Below are positions 33,058 to 41,996 of a stretch of DNA of 64,000 nucleotides, one piece after another. The stretch is from contig QKEL01000009.1 of NCBI GenBank assembly GCA_003252395.1, positions 558,001-622,000 on the forward strand. Reading direction: 5' to 3'. The notes beneath the pieces are model-generated. The model was not told where the DNA came from, did no database searches, and saw only the letters and a list, made by a program, of their open reading frames with translations. The DNA is from Spirochaetales bacterium. GTDB taxonomy: Bacteria; Spirochaetota; Spirochaetia; Treponematales; Treponemataceae. Made by a program: the position numbers and the translations under genes. Every line of letters starts with the position of its first letter. Position 1 is the stretch's first letter.

Positions 33058-33930
33058 TCACTCCTTGCGGGAAATGGCGTCGGCGATAAGCCCCATGCAA
33101 AAAAACTGAATGGCGCTCAATGACAGCATGATAAAGGTCCCGTCGTAGAACTTGCCGACTGCGGTAAGGCCCCATACCAGTATGCCGGCGCCGAGAAAGA
33201 GCAGAATGAGGCTGAGCGGGATAAATATGCGCAAGGGATTGAAGAGTACGCACATCCTGAGGATAAGCATAACGAAGTTCATCGTATCCTTGATCGGCCG
33301 AATCTTGGAAGAGCCTTCCCGCTTAAAATAGTCTATCTTGACGTATTTCACCGCGTAGCCGTTCGTGAGGGCGGCGAGGGTAATGGTGGACGTGAGCGAA
33401 AAGCCGTTCGGGTACAGGCGGTAATACCGGTCGAAAAGCTCCTTCGTAAACACCCGGAGGCCGGAATTAAGGTCGGGGATGCGCACTTCGGAGACGTACG
33501 ACGCCAGGCCGTTGATAAATGCCTTCGGAGCCCTCCGAAGCCAGGGAATGTGCACGTTTTTACCGATCCTGGCGCCCACCACCATATCGTGGCCCTTCAT
33601 GTCCGCGTAGAGATCGGGTATGCGCGCGTTGGGATAGGTGCCGTCGCTGTCGGTGATGCACAGCACGTCAAATTGGGCGTATTTCGAGCCTGTCTTTATG
33701 GACGCTCCGTATCCCCGATTCAGGTCATGGTGCACGAGGGTTACGCCCAAGCCCTCGCCGCCGCCGTTCGACTCGAGAATCTCCCGGGTCTTGTCCTTCG
33801 AACAATCGTTGACGATGATGATCTGGTAGGGAATTCCGCTCGCCTTCATGGTCTCGTGAAGCTCGCGAATGGTGTCGAGAATGGCCTTTTCCTCGTTATA
33901 GGTCGGGATAATTATGCTTATGCCGTTCAT
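33058..33930 (-). CDS. GtrB-like GT2 glycosyltransferase (polyprenyl-phosphate sugar synthase)
   Basis: A 290-residue protein: GT2 fold with IIPTYNEE at 7-14 and VNDCSKD, metal-binding DSDGTYP near 93-99, and two C-terminal membrane helices at about 236-258 and 263-283. This is the arrangement of dolichol-phosphate-mannose-synthase/GtrB enzymes that load a sugar onto polyprenyl phosphate for a GT-C enzyme outside the membrane. It overlaps the GT-C gene by 4 bp and converges on gtrA, completing a three-part modification module. Confidence 0.88.
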   Translation of the reverse strand: MNGISIIIPTYNEEKAILDTIRELHETMKASGIPYQIIIVNDCSKDKTREILESNGGGEGLGVTLVHHDLNRGYGASIKTGSKYAQFDVLCITDSDGTYPNARIPDLYADMKGHDMVVGARIGKNVHIPWLRRAPKAFINGLASYVSEVRIPDLNSGLRVFTKELFDRYYRLYPNGFSLTSTITLAALTNGYAVKYVKIDYFKREGSSKIRPIKDTMNFVMLILRMCVLFNPLRIFIPLSLILLFLGAGILVWGLTAVGKFYDGTFIMLSLSAIQFFCMGLIADAISRKE

Positions 33931-35435
33931 TGAATGCTCCTTTCTGCGTCAATTTCCGCTATTTTCGTAATCGGGACCGTCGTAATTCGGAAGGGGAATC
34001 GCACGGCCTGTATAAACGCGGACGAGGAAAAATCGCCCGTTCCCGAGACTATCGTTACCGCCGTGCCGTTAATGCTTTCCGTCCTCGGTTCGGTATTTGC
34101 CTTGAGAAAGTACTTGCATACGGTCTCCGCCGCGTCGTAGCCTGCCGCCCCGGCGGCGGAGAGAACGGGAACGCCGTTTTCCCAGGCCTCATTAAGCGTT
34201 CGGTAGTAACGATCCGTTACCGCGAAGGTGTGCTCAGCGGGCCGCAGGGGCGTGTGCGCGTATTGCCGTACCGAAGCGGGTATGACCGGCAAAGAAAAAA
34301 GGGCCGAAACCGCGAGACAAGCCGTCAAAGAGGCTACCGCGAAGGGAGCGGCCCCGGCCGAGTCCCACCGTTCGACGAGTCCCGGCCCCACCGTGCCGAT
34401 CGCGTCTTGGACGGCCCAAGAAATAACGAGAAACGCGAATGGCAACAGCGCGCAAAAATACCGATTGATAAAATCCTCGGCGACCATGATCGGGTCCAAT
34501 TTTGTCACGGTGAAGGTTATGAAGAAAATAAAACTAAACCCCGTCAAGATAAGCGTCGTTAACGCCTTTGATCGGCCTTTCACGAGATAGTACGCGCCGG
34601 CTCCCGCGAATAGGCCGAGCGGAATTTGCCAGTACGGCTGTAGGTATTCCGGACTGTACCTGAGGAATACCTGCCAATACGAAGAGAGCGGGTCCGCGTA
34701 ATCGCTTGAAAGGTGGTTTGCCGTTATTATCGATAGCTGGCCGAACCGAAACTCCGTAAACGCCGAATAGAGCGCCGTTTCGCCCAAAAAAAGAATCAAT
34801 AGGGGCAACCCAAAGGCGAAACAATCCCGAACCCCCGTTTTTCCCCCAAAAAGAAGGAGCGCAAGGAAAATGCCCGGAAGGAAAAAGAGGTTGGTGATTT
34901 TCGTCTCGTACGCGAGAAACAGAATCAAGGACGAACCGACGAGCAGGAAGAGGCGACGACGTCCTTTCTCGTCCATGGCGAGGACGAGTAGGTACGCGCA
35001 CAGAAGCATGTACGTAATGGAAAAAATTTCGGGCCGCACCTGGCTCGCCGCCCTGATTTGGTACGGGAAGAATATGAGCATGACGGCGGATAGAATGCCG
35101 ACGAATCGGCCCCGAATCCTTTTGCCGAAAAGGTATAAAAGGAGGGTTTGCGCCAAAGCGTTCAAAAGGGGCGCGACGTAGTACACGTTAGGATGCGTCC
35201 CGAGAAGCTTCTGGAGCAGGGCCACGGGAAGGATTATGGCCCAACGGACCGTACGATGTGAAAAGGCGGGGAAGGGCAATCCCTGCGAGAGCGCCTTGGC
35301 CGCGTACCAGTAGTCCCGCTCGTCAACCCCGGTGTGTATCATCATCTGCGTAGAAAGGCGAACCCACAACGTGAGAAATAAAAGTGAAAGAACGACTAGA
35401 GCGTCCGAAGGGAGCCGTTTAGCCGGTAATTTCAT
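33927..35435 (-). CDS. GT-C family membrane glycosyltransferase (ArnT/PMT-like)
   Basis: A 502-residue polytopic protein with about 11-13 hydrophobic helices. The first loop after helix 1 carries VDERDYWYAA, where the acidic residues match the catalytic loop of GT39/GT83 enzymes, which take sugar from a polyprenyl-phosphate donor outside the inner membrane. It overlaps the GtrB gene, which would supply the donor, and its N terminus overlaps the upstream GT4 gene end by 17 bp. It probably adds a side-branch sugar to the glycan or to lipid A. Confidence 0.82.
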   Translation of the reverse strand: MKLPAKRLPSDALVVLSLLFLTLWVRLSTQMMIHTGVDERDYWYAAKALSQGLPFPAFSHRTVRWAIILPVALLQKLLGTHPNVYYVAPLLNALAQTLLLYLFGKRIRGRFVGILSAVMLIFFPYQIRAASQVRPEIFSITYMLLCAYLLVLAMDEKGRRRLFLLVGSSLILFLAYETKITNLFFLPGIFLALLLFGGKTGVRDCFAFGLPLLILFLGETALYSAFTEFRFGQLSIITANHLSSDYADPLSSYWQVFLRYSPEYLQPYWQIPLGLFAGAGAYYLVKGRSKALTTLILTGFSFIFFITFTVTKLDPIMVAEDFINRYFCALLPFAFLVISWAVQDAIGTVGPGLVERWDSAGAAPFAVASLTACLAVSALFSLPVIPASVRQYAHTPLRPAEHTFAVTDRYYRTLNEAWENGVPVLSAAGAAGYDAAETVCKYFLKANTEPRTESINGTAVTIVSGTGDFSSSAFIQAVRFPFRITTVPITKIAEIDAERSIQ

Positions 35436-36633
35436 GGTAGAACCCCAATAAACGCGCGGTCAATCCCGCGATATCATACTTGGATAGGGCGAATTCGCGC
35501 CCGGCAGAACCCATCCTCGCGCCAAGGGCGGGGTCAGAAAGTATACTCGCGATGCGGTCGGCGAGTGACCTCGGATCCTTTTCGGGCACGAGAAATCCCG
35601 ATATCCCGTCGAGAACGCCGTCGGGAATACCGTTGTGCAGCGTACTCACCACGGGAATCCCGCATGCCTGCGCCTCTTGCAAAACAAGGCCTTGGCCTTC
35701 CATATCGCCGGAAGCGGCCGTGACGCTGGGAAGGCAAAAGACCGTGGCCCCGGAGTATAGCCCCATTACCGTGGAGGAGGAACAAACGCCGAGAAATTCG
35801 CAGCGTTCGGCGATCCCCAACTCGGCGGCGTACGCCTTCAGCCCGTTCGAAAGCGACCCCTCGCCGGCTATGCGATAGCGTATTCCGGGAAAGGCCTCTT
35901 TGAGAATCGCGACGGCCTCGAGCAAATACCGGTGCCCTTTTTTTTCCTCCAAACGGCCGACCGTAAGGATCGACGCGGGCTCGATATTGGACCGATCGAT
36001 CGCGGCGTATTCGGAGGCCACGAGGCCCACGGGCAGAACGCGGATTTTATCCCGGGGACAGCCGTTCGCGACGATTTTGCCCTTCGTGAATTCGGTGTTC
36101 GCGGTAACCAAGTCGGCCATTTTATACAGGGTCGCGTATACGTCCTCGCCGTGCCGTTTGGGGTAGGTATTGATGTCCGAACCGTGGAAGGTCGCCACGA
36201 GCCGGTCGCAAAAGCCGCATTCTTTCAGGTAAGACCCGATCAGTCCGTTTACGCCGAAATGGCAATGTACTATATCGAAACGTTCCTTGACGAAGGAAGC
36301 GCCAAAAAAGAGGAGCTTGGCGTTTTTCGCCACGGTCCTGTATTTACCGAGCCGAAGGGCCTCGAACGCGGCCTTGGGGCGGGCGAAAAGAAGGCCGAGA
36401 AAGAGGGCGGGGGCTCGGAGGAAACGCGCCCGCATGGACCGGGGAACGTTCACGTAGCGCGTTACGGCTTCCACGTTTCTCGATTCGAAAAGCCGGTGCC
36501 TCAGGTTTTCCCGGGGACGGTGCGCCGCGAAAACGGTAACGTCGGCCCCGGCGTCCATGAGGCCGATCACGGAATTAAGCAGGAATTTTTCCGATATCTC
36601 GGGAAACGAGTTAACGATGAGGGCTATCCTCAT
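35419..36633 (-). CDS. GT4-family glycosyltransferase (WcaL/AmsK-like)
   Basis: A 404-residue GT-B protein. Motifs include VHCHFG and ATFHGSDIN (N-terminal half), ILTVGRLEEKKGHRYL at about 220-235, and EGQGLVLQE (E-x7-E), with SGDMEGQG before it as in colanic-acid galactosyltransferase-like enzymes. It begins four bases after the stop of the upstream PntC-type gene, so it is in the same operon. Sugar specificity is not predictable. Confidence 0.88.
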   Translation of the reverse strand: MRIALIVNSFPEISEKFLLNSVIGLMDAGADVTVFAAHRPRENLRHRLFESRNVEAVTRYVNVPRSMRARFLRAPALFLGLLFARPKAAFEALRLGKYRTVAKNAKLLFFGASFVKERFDIVHCHFGVNGLIGSYLKECGFCDRLVATFHGSDINTYPKRHGEDVYATLYKMADLVTANTEFTKGKIVANGCPRDKIRVLPVGLVASEYAAIDRSNIEPASILTVGRLEEKKGHRYLLEAVAILKEAFPGIRYRIAGEGSLSNGLKAYAAELGIAERCEFLGVCSSSTVMGLYSGATVFCLPSVTAASGDMEGQGLVLQEAQACGIPVVSTLHNGIPDGVLDGISGFLVPEKDPRSLADRIASILSDPALGARMGSAGREFALSKYDIAGLTARLLGFYHEITG

Positions 36634-36636
36634 TCC

Positions 36637-38448
36637 TTATCGCTCCCGCCCGAACGCGCCCAACGTGGACACGAGCCTATCGTTATCCTCCCTGTTCCGT
36701 ACCGCGAGCCGAATCCACTTATCGTCGGGAATGCCCTTTTTGCCGGTAAGGTCCTTGATGTAGATATCGTGTTCTCCCAGAAGGTACTTGGTCAGGTCCC
36801 GTGCGGAATAGTCGCCCTTGATTTTGCAGAGGAAATAATTGGCCTGCGAGGGCATTATCTCGAACATGCCCAGCGAGGCGAGCCCTTCCCGGAACCGTTC
36901 GCGCTCCGCGATGATTTTCGCGCATGCCGCCGCGTAATCCTTTTTGTATTTTCCGATGATCTGCAGAAAGTTCTCGCCGAAGGAATTGATATTCCAGATG
37001 GAAAGCTCCTTCCGTATCCGCGCGAGTAGCGCGCGATCCGCGGTAGCCAATACGCCGAGCCTGATGCCGGGAACCCCGTAACTCTTGCTAATGCTTTTTA
37101 TAACGGTGAGGTTCGGGTACGATTCGAGCGTTCCCTGGTCAAGAAGGGTTTGGGAGAGACCCGAATCGGAAAAGTCGATGAAGGACTCGTCGAGGATAAG
37201 GCGCTTCCCGCCTTTTTTCATGGCGTCCAGGAGCGCGATTATGTCGGTTCGATCCAGGCAATTCCCCGAGGGATTGTCCGGGTTAATGACGAGGAGGGTA
37301 TCGCATTTCGACTGCCATTCGAGTAGCTCGGGAAGGCCGTACCGCATGTCTTTGGCGATAAAGGGAACGATTTCGTTTTGGGTAAGGCTTTCCGGGTATT
37401 CGTTGAAGGTCGGGTAAATCACGCCGACGCTGCCCTCTAGGGAGCGGGAAAGCGCCCTGATAAGCTCGGCGGCGCCGTTGCCGACCAAAATGCGGTCATC
37501 GTCCACGCCGAAGAGCTTTCCGGCAAGGAGGTTCTGAACGTTCAGCCCGGAAGGATACTCGGAAATGAGGTCCCGAAAGTACGCCTTCATCTCGTTGAGC
37601 ATGGCGTCGGTGGGAAAGTAGGGATTGACGAGGTAGCAGTAATCGAGGAGGTACGGAAAGCGCCAATAGCCGCCGTATCTTTTCTGTATGCGGCTCAGCT
37701 TCTCCTCGCTCGAATTGCCGAAAATATTCTCGGCGATATCCTTGTCCTGCACGTCGTCGATCTCGTACCAGCGGTGTCCCTCAAGGCAAAACGCCTTAAG
37801 CTCGTTCTTTTCGAGCGTCGCGATCACGCGGAGGACCTGCTCGTAGTATTCGTTATTTCCCATTGCCGCTGAATACGCCACGAGGAAGGGAACGTACGAT
37901 TCGGTAAGGAACTGACGCGAGAACTTATAGATATTGACGGTCTTGTAGTACGTATGCTTTTCTTCGTAATTGAAGAACTTTTTCGGGATAAAGTTGGTAA
38001 TAAGCTTGTCCTGCGATATCTGGACCACGGTCCCGTCCATCCAGGACTGGTACTTATCCACCACGGCCAGGGTAGGCTCGGGATCGGCGAGGAGATCATG
38101 GATGATTCTGCTTTCGAAGATTAGGTCGCTTTCGAGCAGTATCGTATCGTCTTCGAGTAGTTTGTCTTTCGCGAGGGCGAGAGAGTAGATATTGTTCGTC
38201 TTGTGGTACACGTCGTTCGCGACGTACTCAATCTCGATTCCCTTGTATTTTTTCCCCACGAACGACATGAGGTTTTCTTTTTGGTACCCCACCACGATGA
38301 CGCATTTTTTAATGCCATTATCGTCCAGGGCGTCCAAGGCGCGCTCGATCAGCGTTTTGCCGTTAATCTCGAGCATGCATTTCGTGTTGTCTTTCGTGTA
38401 TTTGCCGAGGCGGTTTCCCATTCCCGCGGCGAGGATAATTGCCTGCAT
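36637..38448 (-). CDS. Fused nucleotidyltransferase-aminotransferase (PntC-type; CTP: aminoethylphosphonate or phosphoethanolamine-like)
   Basis: A 603-residue two-domain enzyme. Residues 1-240 are a LicC/PntC-like cytidylyltransferase (LAAGMGNRLGKYT near 6-18, KCMLEINGKTL, metal-binding ESDLIF at 106-111, EIDDVQD at 229-235). Residues 260-603 are a fold-type I PLP enzyme (NPDNPSG at 389-395, D420ESFIDF, PLP lysine K455 in SISKSYG). This fusion is the one known in Treponema PntC, which makes CDP-2-aminoethylphosphonate and whose partner transaminase supplies the amino group. No PEP mutase is in the window, so phosphonate use is inferred; CDP-ethanolamine or CDP-choline are alternatives. Confidence 0.8.
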   Translation of the reverse strand: MQAIILAAGMGNRLGKYTKDNTKCMLEINGKTLIERALDALDDNGIKKCVIVVGYQKENLMSFVGKKYKGIEIEYVANDVYHKTNNIYSLALAKDKLLEDDTILLESDLIFESRIIHDLLADPEPTLAVVDKYQSWMDGTVVQISQDKLITNFIPKKFFNYEEKHTYYKTVNIYKFSRQFLTESYVPFLVAYSAAMGNNEYYEQVLRVIATLEKNELKAFCLEGHRWYEIDDVQDKDIAENIFGNSSEEKLSRIQKRYGGYWRFPYLLDYCYLVNPYFPTDAMLNEMKAYFRDLISEYPSGLNVQNLLAGKLFGVDDDRILVGNGAAELIRALSRSLEGSVGVIYPTFNEYPESLTQNEIVPFIAKDMRYGLPELLEWQSKCDTLLVINPDNPSGNCLDRTDIIALLDAMKKGGKRLILDESFIDFSDSGLSQTLLDQGTLESYPNLTVIKSISKSYGVPGIRLGVLATADRALLARIRKELSIWNINSFGENFLQIIGKYKKDYAAACAKIIAERERFREGLASLGMFEIMPSQANYFLCKIKGDYSARDLTKYLLGEHDIYIKDLTGKKGIPDDKWIRLAVRNREDNDRLVSTLGAFGRER

Positions 38449-38466
38449 GGTTTTTATGTACTCCCT

Positions 38467-39318
38467 TTATTTTCTCGAGATGAATGAGGTGATTGGGCCC
38501 TTGAGGAATTTCCAGTAAAGCTCCTTTTTCAGGGAAAATTTCCTCGTCCCTCGCCGTTTTAGGTCCTCAAGCCACGCGGGATCGATCTCGATCAGATCGT
38601 CCATCGCCGCGGAATAGCTCCTATGCCAATAGAACGGAATGCCGGCCTCGCGGCAGAGCCGGGCGGTAAGCCACGTCTGCTCGATAAGCGCGGAATTCTC
38701 TACGGGATCGGAGAAGGAGCGATAGCCCGGGCGCATGGCGTGGTGATCGCCTTCTACTTCCGCGAAGTGCTCAAGCCCGCCTTGGCTATAAAGGTTGTGG
38801 CCCGCCCCGATGAGGTGTATTTCGGAAGCGCCCATGAGTATCGCCATGTAGAGGCAGGTATGCAGGCAGGAACCGTGGCCGCCCCATACGGTGGCCCGAT
38901 TCGCGAGGGTTTGGGCGATCTTAAATCGGGTAAAGCCCTCGTCAATCCTGCCCCGAACCCCGAACGCCGGGTAAGAGACCATTTTGTGGAAATACACTTT
39001 TTCGTTTTTCGAAAGGAGCTCCAGGGTCTCTTTTTTGGTTTTTCCGTACATGGGATAGGCGGCGATGAGCGGCCGTTTCGCGTAGCCCCCGTCTTTCGCC
39101 AATAGGTATTCGGAGCGGTCGTACTCGCTCGAATAGCGAAAGGTAGCGTTCGGGAATTTCATGTGGGCAAGGTGAAGCGTTATCGCTACCTTATCGTCGA
39201 AAAAAGAATCGGGATAACCGGAAAGGGACGGGTCCGAACCCGCTATCCAAACCGGCTTTCCCGCCATGGCGCGATACAGTTCCCGGGCATCCCGGAAATT
39301 TTTGGAGTTGAATTTCAT
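38467..39318 (-). CDS. Rossmann-like protein of DUF115/GT29-like type
   Basis: A 283-residue protein: N-terminal GKPVWIAGSDPSL, then a block GASEIHLIGAGHNLY and a later ENSALIEQTWLTARLC. The pattern G-S-D-P-S-L with downstream H-x8-11-IHLIG recalls the DUF115 and bacterial sialyltransferase-like (GT29/GT42) folds that act on surface glycans. I cannot choose between transferase and binding protein. It lies between the LicD-type gene and the PntC-type gene, so a part in the same substituent pathway is plausible. Confidence 0.6.
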   Translation of the reverse strand: MKFNSKNFRDARELYRAMAGKPVWIAGSDPSLSGYPDSFFDDKVAITLHLAHMKFPNATFRYSSEYDRSEYLLAKDGGYAKRPLIAAYPMYGKTKKETLELLSKNEKVYFHKMVSYPAFGVRGRIDEGFTRFKIAQTLANRATVWGGHGSCLHTCLYMAILMGASEIHLIGAGHNLYSQGGLEHFAEVEGDHHAMRPGYRSFSDPVENSALIEQTWLTARLCREAGIPFYWHRSYSAAMDDLIEIDPAWLEDLKRRGTRKFSLKKELYWKFLKGPITSFISRK

Positions 39319-39324
39319 CGTTGC

Positions 39325-39942
39325 TTATTTTCCTTTTGCCTTAACCCGTTGCGTATTGAGATAACGGCGTGCGTAAAAGAGGATTTTCGTCGGCGCCCGC
39401 GCTAGCTTCGACAGTCGCCAGAGCCACCCCGTTCTCGAGGGAATATCCTTCATGGGGATACGCCACGTCTTTCCGTAAAGGTCCTTCATGAGCGCCTCCG
39501 GTTCGGAGGGAATTAAGAACGTTTCGCCGAGAAAATCGGCCTCGACCAGTCGATCGAGGTACCGGCCGGAAACCGTAACGCGCTCGTCAATGGCCCAGCG
39601 GTGCGCAAAGGGGACGGATACGCGGACGGCGACGAAAAGGTCGACTTGCTCGTCGCCCCGAAGGAATTGCAGGAGCCTTCCGTGCCTTTTGCTTTCGAAA
39701 GTGAATCCCGCTTCCGCCAATTCGGGAATCGCCGTGAGGATTTTATCGAAGTCCTCGTCGAATATGCCCAAATCCGCGTCGTCGTCGTGGGGAATGAACC
39801 CTTTTTCCCGTATGGCCCCAAGCAGGGTGCCGAAATGGAGAAAGCAACGCGCGCCGCGTCGGGCGAGTATGTCTCGCATCAACGCCATGTTCTCTAAAAG
39901 TTTATCGGGATTCCTAATGGCGAATTCGCGCGCCATATGCAT
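39325..39942 (-). CDS. LicD-family phosphotransferase
   Basis: A 205-residue protein with the LicD signature FGTLLGAIREKGFIPHDDDADLG at about 37-60 (written in part only), a nucleotidyltransferase-like metal site. LicD moves phosphocholine from CDP-choline to glycan in Haemophilus and pneumococcus; family members also take other CDP-linked substituents. Beside a PntC-type enzyme, it is the obvious candidate to place aminoethylphosphonate or phosphoethanolamine on the glycan. The end contains a basic amphipathic tail. It overlaps the next operon gene by one base. Confidence 0.82.
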   Translation of the reverse strand: MHMAREFAIRNPDKLLENMALMRDILARRGARCFLHFGTLLGAIREKGFIPHDDDADLGIFDEDFDKILTAIPELAEAGFTFESKRHGRLLQFLRGDEQVDLFVAVRVSVPFAHRWAIDERVTVSGRYLDRLVEADFLGETFLIPSEPEALMKDLYGKTWRIPMKDIPSRTGWLWRLSKLARAPTKILFYARRYLNTQRVKAKGK

Positions 39943-41105
39943 TACCTCGCTTTTCTCATTGACTCTTCAAAACGTTCCGGCCAGTCAAACCTGAAAACCT
40001 CCGCCCTTTCGGCGCAGAGCCCCTTTAGGTATAGGTAGTAGTCCGCGTCGAGGATGCATTTCTCGATCGTATCGGCAATGCCCGTAACGTTTGACGGCTC
40101 AAACGTCAATTCGCCATAGGAGAGAATATCGGGAATGCCCCCGACCGCGCTCGCGATTACGGGACAACCGGCGTGCAACGCCTCGAGGACGGTATCGGGA
40201 AACGCGTCGTATAGCGTGGGGTATATCATCAAGTCAGCCGCCGCGAAAAACGGGAAGGGCAGTTTGAACCCCTCAAAGACGACATTCGACCGTATGCCGA
40301 GGATATCCACCATTTCGTATACCCCGTCCCCCTCGTTAATTTTGCCCAGAACCGTCAGGGTAATATCGCGATGACCGCGCTTAACGAGCTCCGCGAGGGC
40401 TTCCAGCGCGTAGCGAAAGCCCTTGGAAACGGACAGCGTTCCGACGTAAACCAGCCGCCGAAGCCGGTCCGATGCATTGATATTCCTAAATTCTTCGGTA
40501 AACCGCGGCAGGCCAATGTTCCCCGGTATTATCACCGTGTTCTCCGGAGAATAACCCGTTCGCGCCACGAATTCGTCACGGTCATCCGCGTTTTGGAACG
40601 TGACGAGTTCGGCGAAGGATGCGACTTGCCGTTCGCGAACCCGATTCATCGCCTCGTACGCGAGCGAGAGCAGTCGGTCCTTCGCGCTCAGTTGCCCGCT
40701 CTCCCGGAGGATATGGGCCCGCTTAATGTCATTGCAGCGGTACGCGAAAAAAAGCCTCGCGCCGAGCCTTTTTCTGATGATGAGCGCGGCTTTCAGGTGT
40801 AAATCCCCGTGGATATGCACCCATACCGATTCCCGCGTTTCCCCTTCCCCGATATGCGCGGCTAATGCGGGCAATGCCTTACGAATCGCCCTCGCGAACA
40901 GGAACGACGCGGGGGGAAACCCCTTCCGTTTATAGCGAACGTCGAGTTCAATGCGCGTGAAAGAAGTGGGCGCGTAGGGTAGATTGGCGTTCATGAGAAC
41001 GAAAACGCGGTTTCCCCGGGAAGCCAAACCTTCCATGAGCTCGAGATACCGACGGTTTGCGCCGGTACGCATTTCATTGTTTAAAAAGAGCCCGATCACG
41101 GTCAT
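39942..41105 (-). CDS. GT4-family glycosyltransferase
   Basis: A 387-residue GT-B protein. VYVGTLSVSKGFRYALEAL (short part shown) in the centre and DAFPDTVLEALHAGCPVIAS in the C-terminal domain mark a group 1 transferase; the first Glu of E-x7-E is replaced by Asp (DAFPDTVLE), a known variation. ATGA overlap with the propeller-like gene shows coupling. Donor unknown. Confidence 0.85.
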   Translation of the reverse strand: MTVIGLFLNNEMRTGANRRYLELMEGLASRGNRVFVLMNANLPYAPTSFTRIELDVRYKRKGFPPASFLFARAIRKALPALAAHIGEGETRESVWVHIHGDLHLKAALIIRKRLGARLFFAYRCNDIKRAHILRESGQLSAKDRLLSLAYEAMNRVRERQVASFAELVTFQNADDRDEFVARTGYSPENTVIIPGNIGLPRFTEEFRNINASDRLRRLVYVGTLSVSKGFRYALEALAELVKRGHRDITLTVLGKINEGDGVYEMVDILGIRSNVVFEGFKLPFPFFAAADLMIYPTLYDAFPDTVLEALHAGCPVIASAVGGIPDILSYGELTFEPSNVTGIADTIEKCILDADYYLYLKGLCAERAEVFRFDWPERFEESMRKAR

Positions 41106-41995
41106 TTTATCAATCCCCGGAAGAGGGGTACGAGCCGATGGAACGGGGCAAACCGACGCGTTTTAATATCGCGAATAACATACCGCGACGCAGCATTGTA
41201 GGTGTGGGTGCATACGGCATGAAGCGCGCGTTCCGGCTTAATAGTTTGCGTTTTTTCCTCTTGGAACGCGTCCTGGGTCAAAGCGGTAATCCTATTGAGG
41301 CTGAGGCTCTCGCCGTATTCGCGAACGCAGGATTGCGCCGGGCGGATCAATTCACCGCGGCCGTTGCGGAAAACGCGTCCCGCCATCCTTGCGTTATCAA
41401 GGCCGGTAACCACGGGGTTTTGCCGGTGGGGGGTCCATTGGTCCGTATCGAAAACGGACGCGGAATACGCGTAAAGGGAGGAATTGAATCCCGTGTTTTC
41501 CGTCTTCTGCGAGGTGAACAGCCACCAAAGCCCTTGATGCTCGAAAAGGGTTGAATCGACGGCAATCGCGCCGGGCAGCAATTCCCTCACGAATTCCCAG
41601 CGGTCCGGAAACGAAACGGCCCTGTAAAGCCTGATTTGCCCGCAATCAGCGCTTTCGGGAACCATGTACCATTCGTCCGATCCGTGGCGGTTTGACCGAA
41701 AGACCTGTGGGTAGGAAAGATGCCAGGGCTCCTCCAGAACGGGGCAGAACGGGCCATGCGAAAGGTCGCCGAACAGTTCGATATATCCCAAGGTTCCCTT
41801 CGAGCCGTAAAATTGCTGCTCAATAAATATCAATATACGTCCATCGGACTCAACCGGAAAGGGGTCGGCCCATATACGGTCCGCGGGGGGAACGATCTGA
41901 CGAAGCGCCTCCCCGTCGGGACCGCAGACAAGCAGCGACCATTGCTCGCGGAAGAGGAGTTTCTGGATTTTTCTTTTTAGCTTTTTCAGGTTCAA
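41102..41995 (-). CDS. Beta-propeller protein like GIPC-transferase N-terminal domain
   Basis: A 297-residue protein resembling the five-bladed propeller found in the bacterial family named after glucosamine-inositolphosphorylceramide transferase 1 N-terminal domain: ADPFPVESDGRILIFIEQ, PHLSYPQVF-like (HLSYPQVF) and ADCGQIRLYRA, WWLFTS. These domains often stand beside or are fused to formyltransferases or glycosyltransferases in polysaccharide loci; no enzyme partner is adjacent except ordinary GTs. Function may be substrate recognition or sugar modification. It overlaps the neighbour by 4 bp. Confidence 0.65.
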   Translation of the reverse strand: MNLKKLKRKIQKLLFREQWSLLVCGPDGEALRQIVPPADRIWADPFPVESDGRILIFIEQQFYGSKGTLGYIELFGDLSHGPFCPVLEEPWHLSYPQVFRSNRHGSDEWYMVPESADCGQIRLYRAVSFPDRWEFVRELLPGAIAVDSTLFEHQGLWWLFTSQKTENTGFNSSLYAYSASVFDTDQWTPHRQNPVVTGLDNARMAGRVFRNGRGELIRPAQSCVREYGESLSLNRITALTQDAFQEEKTQTIKPERALHAVCTHTYNAASRYVIRDIKTRRFAPFHRLVPLFRGLIK

Positions 41996-41996
41996 C

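Noticed and set aside
35932-37029. Long plus-strand open frame (365 codons) within the GT4 and PntC-type genes
   Set aside because: It runs antiparallel to two well-supported minus-strand genes and crosses their boundary; composition is that of a complementary-strand shadow in GC-rich DNA.
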